Positions 37,301 to 48,424 of a stretch of DNA of 64,000 nucleotides are shown here, piece by piece. Source of the stretch: Campylorhamphus procurvoides (Eukaryota; Chordata; Aves; Passeriformes; Dendrocolaptidae); the NCBI GenBank assembly GCA_013396655.1, contig WBMV01003059.1, positions 41,651-105,650 of the forward strand, written 5' to 3'. The number at the start of each line of letters is the position of its first letter. Positions within the stretch are counted from its first letter, which is position 1. The position numbers and the translations under genes were made by a program. A model generated the notes under the pieces. It saw only the letters and a list, made by a program, of their open reading frames with translations, made no database searches and was not told the origin of the DNA.

Positions 37301-40300
37301 CAGTGTGACATTATAACACTTTAATTTGTTCATACCAAAAAGTATTCATGGTCCATAATGTAATTTCTTGTAATGAGTTTCTTTGCTATCTAAGCCCTTA
37401 TGAAAACCCCTTTTTTTTTTTTGGGTGGGGGGGGGCATTGTATCTTTGCTAGGAAATCTGTGCACATACTTGAAATAATATGATTTTATTAAGTGAGGAT
37501 TAATAATCCAACTTGTTCATGCATTTTAAAGTGTGCTAACATATGAGGGTCCTTTAGAGGGAGGGGCATGGAGAGCTGAAGTCTTGCTGCTTTGGAAGAG
37601 GTCTGCCTCCAGTCTGAGGTGCAGATCTGACAGAGTGTGTCTGAGCAATGGAGAGAGAAAGATTTTGCTTTGGCCCATGGGAATATTTATTGAAAACAGA
37701 CATCACAGTGGGAGCCTGAGGGCCAGGGAGCCTGGAAGGTGTGACAGGGGCCACATCCCACCTGAGTACCTCCTGGACAGCCTGGCACCTCCCCTGCTGT
37801 TTTCTGAATCGGGGGTCTTTATTCCTTTCTTCCAAGGGGCTACCTGGACTCTGTCCCATTGCCGTGAGCATATGGAAACTCCATATGGCTCTAGGGAAAG
37901 CAGTGGTGGACACTTAACAGCTGCCCAGGACCACAGCAAGGTGGTGGGGGAGTGGTGTGGGGGGAGAATACAGCCCTCATCTTGAAGGGTAGTGAAATTT
38001 CACCTATCCCTCTCAGAAAAAGATCCCACAATAAGAAGGCACTTACTTTTGTCATGTCAGGGACCTGCTTTGTCAGCAAGTTTCAGGCAGATTTGTTAGT
38101 GCTTCCTCTGTCCAGGACAGAAACACAGCGCTGTAAACCCTCTCCTGCTGCTATGCCAGCACTTCTACTTCCGGCTCCTGACAGCAGGAAGACATTCCAC
38201 ACTGAGGGGAGAAGATATTTTTTGGAAGCTTTTTAGATGCATTCATGAATTGTTTATATAAATCAATTTACATTATCTTTTCATGGGTTTAACACACAAA
38301 GTTATTATACTAGTTGCTAATGTGGCACTTTGATAACATAACATCCATAGTTAAATATTTCCTACTGGTTTAGAAGCTCTGTTAAGCAAAGTGAATCTCC
38401 GTCTCACATAACACATAAAACAATTCTGTTTTGGCAAAGGGTGCATTTTCAACATTTTTAAAAACAGATTTTAAACTCGATAATTTTTAAAATTTATATG
38501 AAAATAGAACAATGTCCCTGGAAAAGGTTCAAGGAGTGAATAGCAAGTTTCAGGAATGAAATCCAGACATTTTACATTTCAGGCCTACAGATGTACAGGT
38601 AGTATAAAAGTCTTTTTTGGTAACCGAAGTGAGGTTTTCAGTTTATGCTGAACAGGAATAAAATTGGCATATCATAAATAAAATAATGCTAAAAGATGTG
38701 CTAGAAGACTCTTTAAAGAGTTAACCTTGCTGCACCACCAAATACATGTATAGGTTTCATTTTTCAAGTAAAAGGATATAGAAGGCGATTCTTTGTTATG
38801 TTTGACATTTATTCTTTGCTATTTTTTTCCCTGTAAGCCCAGATCTGGTAAGACTTGTAAGTATATGTTTAATATACAGCACTAAATTAATTCTTGGGAC
38901 TGTTGCCACTAGAGCTGAACATAAACTTCAAAACTGAGAGGTATAATGAGAGAGTACGATGTCCTAAGACTCAAGTTTAAAAAATTCATTTTCTCCATTA
39001 CCTTGGAGTAATGTAATTGTAATCCAATACAATCCTGAATATGTATTGCTGTATATTGCTGCCAGAGCTGAAAATATGTCTCATTAAAGGTAATGGTCAT
39101 GCTCTCTTGATCTTCCTGGTTTATTGTGTCACAGGTGGCAGCACAGGTATTTGGTCACATAAGGAGACTGAGGGAAAGGAACATGCAGCTAGAGACAGCA
39201 ACAGCCCCTGTAACAACATTTTATTTTTCTACTGGCATCACTAGAGAATGTGATGTGTTTCAAGATGTATTTCAACCATAAGTGTAGCTTTGACCTATGA
39301 TTTTTTTAGGTGGAGAGGATAAGCATTTTGCTTATCAAATGAAGTAAGAGTGTGGGTGCTGCTGAAACAGGAAGATGCAGCTGTGGCAACAAGGAAAAAG
39401 TTTCACTGAAACTCTTGTTTATGGAAATACAAAGATGTTTTGAATATTGTTATACGTTTGCAGTAGGCAGATTTTTGCAAATATACTCACAGTAGGACGG
39501 TGTTAAGTATCTAGAAGCAACAAAGAAAATTAGATTTTAGAAATTGTAAGTCACAGAAAGACTTCTAGGAAATATGCCAGTTCTTTTTGCAAGTGCAAGA
39601 TAGGATAGGAGACATACATAGTGAGATGTTTCATGGTTACATTTTAGAAATTAAGTTTTGTGCATGTGCTTCCGTATAATTGAGAACTTACAAACTTTTG
39701 CTGTACTGTGTTCCATAATGGGATAAAACAACTAATATAGTTGTGCATCAGCATACCTTGATTTACCAGCAGATCCTCAATAAATTTTCTAACAGGCCAA
39801 ATTTCAAGCATTTTTCTCAGAAACAGAAGTCTACTGTCAATAATCCTGAAACTAGGCACTGTTATTTAAAAAAAAATAATTAAATCAATATTTATATGTT
39901 GTCAATTAATTTTTTTAAAAAAGACCACTCGAAACCTCCAGGATTTAATAAAATGAAGGGCACTGAATGAGACAGATGCTTTTTGGAATATCCCAGAGAG
40001 TTGTGATAGTGGGACAGATTTGCCCATATGTTCCATTTCACACTTTCTCAAAGGTTTTTATTGATTTGGTTAAAGTGTTGTATAAGCACAGCATTGCCAA
40101 CAGCAGAGTATTAAGATGTGTTACCCATGATGGCACTGTAGCTATATGAGTTTATTTGGAATCCTTTGTAATGTAACAAAATATCTTGTGTTGACAATTG
40201 TATGAAAACCTTATGGAAAACTAGGTAATTGAGCTGATCGTTTACTGCCAAGTTTATCTCCTTGAAAATGAAACCCTTTACTTGGGTAATACAGTTACTT

Positions 40301-41979
40301 GGGCAGTAATTTTGGTTTACCTCTACACCAGTCTTCCAAGCTTCCACCTTTTTACCTTGTCTTTCATGCTAGACAGTGCTCTGTTATTGCAGATGATACT
40401 TTGGTAGATGATCACTTTTATTCCTAGTCCCATAAATTTTATTTGCAGCTATGCACATATTTTGTAATCCTTATGTAAGCTATTACACTTGGTGTTTCAG
40501 CTACAGCTTTCCTTGTATCTCCAGTAGGCTTTCTTTTTACCATTTAAACTAAGGCATTGTTATTGCCATTTACTTCTCTTTAATTAAAGAATTTGTGTTT
40601 CTATGGTACATGTTCTTTAGTCACAAAGGACCACTCTTTTAAGCCGTTTCAGTACAGAGAGCGAATATAATTAAAAGACAATGAAAACATTAAACAAAAG
40701 CATATACAGAGAAATCAGTAGCCTTATGGCTATACATCTTATGGCTGTAGTTTTTATTTTTTATAAATTATAGTACGTTTACAACAGTGTCATATTACTT
40801 GTAACTCTAGATTTAGATCTGCCTTGTTGCGGAAATACTGTGAAATAAGTGGAATATTCTGCTCCTTTATTTTCATGTCCTCTTAGTTTTAGAAAGTGTC
40901 ACACATAACTCTGTTACTGCACTTCGTGTACATCAGCGATAAGTGTGTGATGTTCCATTTTTCCAAAGTAGTAATTAAATAACATGTAATGACCTTGATG
41001 ACACTTTTGCACAGAAATGCTCCCATGCAGTATTATCATGGTCAGAAACACTAAAGGTGTGGAGTTTGTCAACTTACACAGATTGAGGCTTTAATTAAAG
41101 TATGTATATTTATATGATATACCAAACTAATAACCAGTCTTCCAAATAAGTAGATACAAACTCATTAGTGTTTTCTGAAAGTGTAAGAATTTTTCTTGCC
41201 TACATTCACAACGCTTTTATTTTTCCCATTTTTTCTGAATGGGTCTTGCATTTAAATGAGGCAATTCTCTAGGGAGGGACAAAGGAACTTAACAAACTTT
41301 GTTTTCTTTTATGCTCCATTAAGTCTGTGTTTTCGTTTCCTCCTCCTTCTCCCTTTTAAAAAGCAAGCAAATGTTTATTTTGGAGCAAAATTAAGGCAGT
41401 CTCTCTACCACACTTTTTTTTTTCCTTCTTCTTCCCTTTTTTATTTTTTTTTCTTTTCTTTTCTAGTGTGTAGAGTGAGGGGCAGCAAAATTGCCTTTTG
41501 GTTTTTCATCTAGGGTCATAAAATACTCATTCTGTAGCCCTTTGCCTCATCAAGTAAGCCTAAACCAGCTAAGAAAAACAAGCCATTTAAGACTGTGCTG
41601 TCTGGACTCTGTACATTAATATTTTGTGCTCCCAACTGTTGACTATGAAATGTCTGCTCATGTGTAGCAAAATAGTGACGCAGGAGAAAAAACTCCACTC
41701 TTCCTGCAAACTTTTTGCGATGAGGGTCCATTACCGACTTCATTCCAACTGAGGAAGCCTGTTGGCCCCTTCATGGAAAGTCTGCCAATAATTCCAAGAC
41801 TTCTCTGAAATTTCAAATACCATCTGGATGAAAATTTTAAACTCTTTACTAAAACCTTATTGAAATACAAGAATTATCTTTGCATATAAAGTTTAAATCT
41901 AATTAATGTGACTCTTGGTAATTTTTATTTTGCATTCTCTTTTCTCTTTGTTCAGTAGATCTACAGACCACTTGCTTAA
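31371..41979. other. Downstream non-coding sequence, left part
   Basis: No recognised gene. The segment holds a long minus-strand open frame without family resemblance (31980-32675, see findings), a GC-richer block (about 37550-38230) preceded by a T/G homopolymer run (37411-37436), and a pyrimidine tract at 41410-41465. The rest is AT-rich and unremarkable. By vertebrate synteny it lies between ROR2 and NFIL3 (inference). Confidence 0.6.
41410..41465 (+). repeat. Polypyrimidine tract ending in TAG
   Basis: About 55 bases of almost pure T/C end in TTTTCTAG. The pattern resembles a strong 3' splice site, but no exon or partner donor is evident. Low-complexity sequence is the simpler reading. 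Confidence 0.6.
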
Positions 41980-41984
41980 CCTTA
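41980..41984. repeat. Target-site duplication, left copy (CCTTA)
   Basis: Five bases immediately before the TG of the solo LTR, identical to 42595-42599. Confidence 0.8.
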
Positions 41985-42594
41985 TGTAATGGGTTTCTCT
42001 GATTAGGCTTTTTTTTTTATAAGAGGAAGATTGGAAGCCTGTGGAAGTTTCCCTACATCAGATAGAGCAGAGCCAATGAGGACCAGCTCCAAGGAAAACT
42101 TCCTGCTTTTGAATCATTAAGTTACGTCCCTGCATGAAAACATGTTTAAGAAGTTGTCGCACAGTTAGAAATTGGAAGCCATGGATTAACAACATTACAA
42201 CGCAGACGTCAAGGCCAGTGCAGGAGGAGAAGAGGAGAAGGAGGGGGAGGGANAACAACAACTGACTGCAAACCTTCCATTCCCCTGTCCCCGCACCATC
42301 AGGGGAAGGAGGGGGCATGGACAGATCGAGGGGTGGTGGTGGGAAAGTGTTTCTAATCTGTTTTTATTTCTTATTTTTAGCTCTTAGTTTGTTAGTAATA
42401 AATTTAAGCATTCTTATAGGTTCTGCTTTGCCCGTGGTATTAATCAAAGCTCCTTTTCTGGTTATCTCTATTTGTAAATTCCTAGCTGTTTTTTTTTTTT
42501 ACTTCCCTCTGGAAGGCGAGGAAAGGGGGGGAAGAAAAGGCCTTGAAAGAGTTGTGCTGGACACCAGGCGTTTATCCAGGGTCAAACCACCACA
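41985..42594 (+). mobile_element. Solo LTR of an avian ERVL-like endogenous retrovirus
   Basis: A 610-bp element starts TGTAATGGGTTT, ends TCAAACCACCACA, and is flanked by a perfect 5-bp duplication (CCTTA). Internal landmarks fit a common bird LTR family: a GGAAGCCTGTGGAAGTTTCC step, CAGAGCCAATGAGGACCAGC, a purine-rich AGGAGGAGAAGAGG region, ATTCCCCTGTCCC, TTAGTAATAAATTTAAG (poly(A) signal AATAAA at 42397-42402), and the terminal GGACACCAGGCGTTTATCCAG followed by GGTCAAACC. No gag, pol or env sequence is adjacent, so the provirus has recombined to a solo LTR. A 5-bp duplication suits ERVL or class I elements. It carries one ambiguous base (N at 42253). The short open frames here are shadows. 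Confidence 0.85.
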
Positions 42595-42599
42595 CCTTA
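42595..42599. repeat. Target-site duplication, right copy (CCTTA)
   Basis: Five bases immediately after the terminal CA of the solo LTR, identical to 41980-41984. Confidence 0.8.
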
Positions 42600-44179
42600 A
42601 CAACCCTTTTTACTAATAAATCACTGAAGCTCCATGCCAAAAATGCACAGATATTGTATTTACAATTAAAAGTTTAAATCTATGTATTGTATATCTGTTT
42701 CTTTATAATCACTCTCAAGAGGAAAGTGGTGTCTAAAATTTCATTTTTGTTGGTTTCCAACATTTCATTGTAGCATTTCATTCTCAGAACTTGTTTGTGG
42801 TTTTGACAAATTTTAACAAAATTTTTGCAAACTTAGCTTTTCAGGCTTCTATTTTTCATTTCTATTCTGTGTGCTAAAAAGCCCCCTAACTTGCAAGTTT
42901 CTGAAAAAATGGATGAGTACAGCAGAGCAAGTTCCTAAACTAATCATAACTGTTTAATGTAGACACCTGTGATAGTACCTCTAGATGGCTGAGTATGCAG
43001 CAGAAAGACTTAACACAAGAAGCCTCCTATTTGAGTTCAAACACTGTACTTTGTTTAGCAATAATATAAAACTTTATTCAAAAGAAAAAAAAAGTTATGT
43101 TTCCTTTGTTTTTACTTTCCTGTTTCACTATAAATATTCTGCATGGCTGCCTCAGCTGAATAGCTTCGATATTCAGCCTCTAAAATTTCACAGGTGTTAC
43201 AAACTTGCATGCTTTTACTAAGTATAACTTGGTTTTTATATAACTCTGATAGAGAAATTCCACACAATTCCATGATTTCAGTACTCACCTAGTGTTTTCT
43301 CATTTTAATAATTTTGAAATACATTTTCTGTTTAAAATAAGCATTGAGAAACCTGCTTTGATGCATTAATTTCTTCCAGTGCATGCTTCTGAGAGTCATG
43401 TAAGGATGATTATTTATAATGAATTTCATTTAATGTGATTAATTTCTTAGTAGTCTCAAATCACTTTATAGTTGGAGAATTATACTTCAAATTAATTTAA
43501 AAATTAAACAGTAAAGTAGTGACAATCATCTACTATTCATCAAGTATAAAAAGCTCTCATCTAGGAAGGAATTTATAACTATCTGAGAAAGGATCACCAA
43601 AACACTCTGTAAATATGCATTACTGTCCTGTCATTGTATAAACTTACAAAAAGAGTCTTTAACTTTGAAGCTGACACCATTTCTGCTGCAACAGATAAGG
43701 GCATTGTGGCCAGTGTAATATCCATGGAGACATAGATGGTCACACCCTCTTCTCTATTCACACAGGTTACACACTAAGGGGCAAAGTGAGCTGTGATTCC
43801 TCATGGAGGGACTGGAGAAACTGTAGCCATCTCTGTGTTCTATCTGAGGCAAGTGACAACATTTTGCATACCACCACTGCTTTATGGACAAGGAAATTCA
43901 CTGGGAGAAACAAAATATGCCAAGAAGCAATGCAGGAATGAATTGAAAAGAAAATGCCTGACAGCAAGTAAGAGGGTAGAGAAGAGGAGCTGGCATTATC
44001 TATACCATAAAGAGTGAACATGGAAAATTGGCAGGCTTTCCAAAGGCAAAATTAAATTTGTACTACTTTCCACTTTGTTACCTTACAGAGCAAACACAGC
44101 TGGAAAGGCATGATCCAGCTTTCCTCCCTTCTTTATCAACAAAACAGTTTGGCAATTTCCATTTAGATCTGTATCAGAT

Positions 44180-44220
44180 CAGATTCCCTCTGACAGTTGT
44201 CAGATTCCCTCTGACAACAT
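44180..44220. repeat. Short tandem duplication (about 21 bp x 2)
   Basis: CAGATTCCCTCTGACA occurs twice with a 21-base period (44180 and 44201). This looks like a simple local duplication. Confidence 0.8.
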
Positions 44221-47104
44221 TGCTGTTGCAAGCTATTATGAATGAATGACATAATCTGAAAACTGTAGTTCTATTTACATTTTATCAACCATGTAATTTG
44301 TCTGGCAGAAGTGTTATTACTGTTGATTATGTCCTTCAGTTCCTTGAATATGGGTCCATTAACATAGTTACCAAATTGTCCTATGACTCGAGCTGACCTC
44401 AGAATCTTCACTGACTTCTCTGTGTCAAGGGTACTTTGCAGGAGCTACCAGATCTCACACATAGTATCTGGCAGAATTCTGAAATCCCACTCCTGGAGAC
44501 AAGAAAATCTATCAGTAATTAATCCTTCAAAGACAACTTGGAAAAATATACTCAACCTGACTTAGAAGTCTCAAAACCAAGAAAGTTCCTTTGGAACAAC
44601 TTCATTTGTTCAAATGTTGTAATTTTCAATGGTAGTACTTTTGTGTGCTTAGGGCTGGCAACACAAGGAACTCCAGATGTCCAGTTTTCTCATCCAATCC
44701 ATAAGCTGTCTGGTCTGCACGGTCAAGAGGTCTGGGATCTGGACATGAAGCAGAAGAGTGTCTTAGGAATTCTCAGCATTTACAGATCTGGGGACTTGCT
44801 CTGAGGCGAGGCAGGAAAGTTTGTTGAGGGGATATCAGGGATATCATTTTGACAGTGATTTTTGATGTAGTAATTGAGTACTGAGTAGAAGATTTTGACC
44901 AGAAAACAATGTTATTTGCAGCAGAATATACAGTAGCAGCAAAAAAACAAATGGGAAAGCATGCTTATGTGAATCCTTGTTATGAAAGAACATGCATTAC
45001 ACATTCTGAAAGGAAGACAGTATAATCTTTTTACTTTGTCAGCATTTAATTTAATAGTCTCATTAATTTTTATGTGACTGGAATATGACTTGACTTCTGT
45101 TCCTATTAAAAAATAGTTAACATTAACCACCTACAACAGGTCCTGCTACAGTTTTGGTAGTGACGTGAAAGATGACGCTGGAGCAAATCTTTTCATAGGT
45201 GTATGGTATGGAGAACAGTATGTAAGCTGTGTGCCACATTAGAAAGCAAAATATTTGTGTCAGAGTAAAACTGACTCACGGCAGTTCTCAAATTAGTGTG
45301 ACTTGGGTTAGGCCTCTATGGATAGATTGTAATTTAACAGCTTGCTATTTGCAAACTTGCTATTGAGATTGCAAAGCCTCTGGAAACAAGGACGCACAAT
45401 ACAGGTAGTGAGAGCATCCAGCTAGGAACTTAAGCCTGTATACAGTCTCCTACTGTGCCACATGCTTGAGGTCTGGGTAACAAGGCTTGGGATTCCACCT
45501 TGTTTCTTTTCTGAGTCCACTCACAGCAGTGGGTTAACAGTTGATGCTTCAGTGTTTCTTCATATTGTGATTGACCCACATGTAATGAGACTTTGACACA
45601 GTCAAAAGAACAACTGCTGTCCTCCACGAGGACTGACAACCCCCTGACAGGTCCAGTGTGCTCTATAGCACAAAGGTATTGCAGCAGCAGCAAAGCACTG
45701 GGGGCATTTAATAGGTCAGTGGAATTTAAATGATACAGTTTGAAGGAGGTTGGTGCAGCAATATGTTACCACAGTAAGCTTGCCTTGTCAAGTGGCTTAT
45801 ATTTAAATAATCAATCAATTTGTTGGTCTTGACACTGTCTGTAGAGGATTCTTGACCAATTGAAATGTAATACAACAGTGTAAGAGAGCAGTATCTGCTC
45901 TAGAAAGAAGAAGAAATATGGCAAAAGGCCTGCTGCTTCAGAGTGGATAGAGCAGTTCCTAATGTTTGCTGGATTAGACTGCACCTTGGCCATTCTAGTT
46001 CATTTTACAATGAGTAAGTGATGCTGGGCTCCACTGTCATCTTGTTTGGTAGTGTTCATATGCTGAAGCATTATCATAAATAAAAGGAAATAATTCAAAC
46101 CCTCACCCATAGTTTCAAGTGGAATATTGAGAATAACTTTACTGACTCACATTACTACTAAAAAAAGTTGGATGGTTAAGTCCTCAAGTATTACTGTTAT
46201 TCCACCACACTCTCACTGGGGCTTCACGGAGCTTATCATCTATTTTCTTCTGTGAATGTAGGTTAGGAAGTGTCTCTAGATTAAGGATATATGATTTAGA
46301 TAACAACTGAAATGTCATAGAGCTGGAAGGGGAGAGGACAAAAAGAAGGTTTAGCTAGTGTTTAAAATTCCTATAGACTGCAGGTGGACTTAGAACACAA
46401 AGGTGTCCTAAACCCCCTGCTGAATAGCACTTTACAGTTGTCTTCTGAGCTCTGTGTGAAGTAACTCATTCCTGTTTAAGTTTCCATGGCAAAAGCTGTT
46501 TTCAGACTTTTTTTGAGCTTGCTCATTTTCCAATTATGCTTAATTGGCATTATATTGGGTAATGGAAAAAGTTAAATTTGATCTTTCATCATTTTGGTAA
46601 TGTGTTCCTTTTATAATTATTGACATTGGTTTGAGATTTTAATTTGCATTTTAATAAGTTTAATTAAGCAATCAGTGAGTATTTATTGTTAGAACAATCA
46701 GTTTTTGATTTTCAACAAAGTACAGCAAAAAAAATAGATTCCAACCAGCACTCCAGGTGAAAATAAATGCTTCTGTAGCACAATGAATTTTAAAAGAAGT
46801 ATGTTATCTTTCTGTATACATTTGAACATGAAGGAAGATCTAAATATAGTTTGTAGTAAAGAAAATAAATCAAAGCTTTATAATGTACAATCCACACGTC
46901 ATACAGAAAGATAAACCACTGACTTTGGGTGGACTAATTGAACATTTTTAACCACAAGGTGTTAACAAATGAGGTTACTACTTTATAAGCAAGAGGGTTT
47001 TTTTTGTGTAGGAAGCAAAGCTGGCTTGAGCCACGTTCCACACATTTCTGCTTATGCAGAACCTTGTGAAATAGTTTGAGGTTGTCTTGCAGTTAATAAC
47101 TTTT

Positions 47105-47118
47105 CCACGAGATGGCAC
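47105..47118 (+). promoter_or_regulatory. CTCF-like core motif
   Basis: CCACGAGATGGCAC matches the core CTCF pattern CCASYAGRKGGCRS at 13 of 14 positions, with G in place of Y at position 5. It lies about 16 kb downstream of ROR2. A single motif match without occupancy data is weak evidence. Confidence 0.3.
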
Positions 47119-48330
47119 AAGAAATCAATTGTTCTCTTCCCATAACAGCAGTGTGATTTGCTGTATTTTGATTCTGACAGACAGGTATGCCCTAATAGCC
47201 TACTAAGAAATTACAATGTAATATTCCCAGCTGAGGGCTTGGAATTTGTTATTGGACATTAACAACTGAGAGATAAGCATGTGGCAAGGGGAGCACTTCT
47301 TATTTGTTGACTAGGGAACACAGAATTGTATTACTGTAGCTGAATTGTTTTTTAACTGATATACATAAATATTCATGTAACTTACATAATTAAAGCACAA
47401 AGGCATCTGTTGTACCATGAGGGACCTAGTGCTACAATGGGCACTTAATGCTCAATTGGAAAACAACTTCTCAAAAAACCTGCTCAAACCAATCACTCCT
47501 CATACAGCTAAAATACAAAAATTTGTAATAAATCCCTGGTGGAGTCCACTGAAATATTAAACATAATGAATTTATGAGGGAAAAAAAATATAAAAGCATA
47601 GACAGTGGCAGTTCTAATCCAAATTGTTTTCAAGTGCCACTGAAAGGTACTTGCTTAACAGGATACCAGAGGATGTCACAGCTCGCTTTGTCAAATAGAA
47701 GCTGCTTGAAGAAATAATAAAGAATATGATGAGTACAATTTATAACAGGTAAATGTGCAAACATAGCCTAAATGGCATCCATGAGAAATAATAGTGGGTT
47801 TTGATCAAGCTTTGTCCAATCTTTCTAAAGTGAAGTAGCCAGTCTAAGACTTGTTGTTGGAGATACATCATCACTGGGCTACTTGCAGACACCAATACCT
47901 GGCATGTTGGTGTCCACCTCTGCATTTTCCAGGTTGTAAAGGGACTTTCTTCTCTTACAGAAACCACTAGACCTTGAATATTTTTATTGCAGCTGTTCTT
48001 CCTATTTAAAATGATCACACTGGCAAGGACAGAAATCAGCCTCCATTTTGTCCTGTGTCCAGATGAGATCCAGTAGCAAGTTATTTCCTTGTTTTTCATT
48101 CCTGCTCATGTTGCTATTCACATTGCAGAGTCTGAATGTGACACAAGCCCTTAAGATGTTTTTCATGGTGATATAGAGTTCTTGGTGCTTTATGGTGGCT
48201 TGTTTAGTTCCACTCCAGAGCAACTGTAACAAGACTGGGCAATGGCACACAGAGGTTTTTATCATCTTGCTTTGCAGGGTTAAGTGTAGTGCAAGCATGA
48301 GAATGGAGGTGAGTTAGGAAGAACACAACT

Positions 48331-48424
48331 TTTGGGGGTTGGTTGCTTTGGGTTTTTGTTTTGGCTTTGTTGTTTAATTGGAGTTTTATTGTTGGTTGGT
48401 TTTGGTTTTGGTGTTAGGTTTTTT
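48331..48424. repeat. G/T-rich low-complexity tract
   Basis: GGTT, TTTG and GGTTTT units fill about 95 bases, the same composition as the intron 5 tract at 19815-19960. The tract stops at a C run (48425-48429). Confidence 0.8.

Noticed and set aside
41410..41470. Strong polypyrimidine tract plus AG as a hidden 3' splice site
   Set aside because: No donor, exon or coding potential is evident to its right, and the solo LTR starts 500 bases later; simple sequence is more likely.
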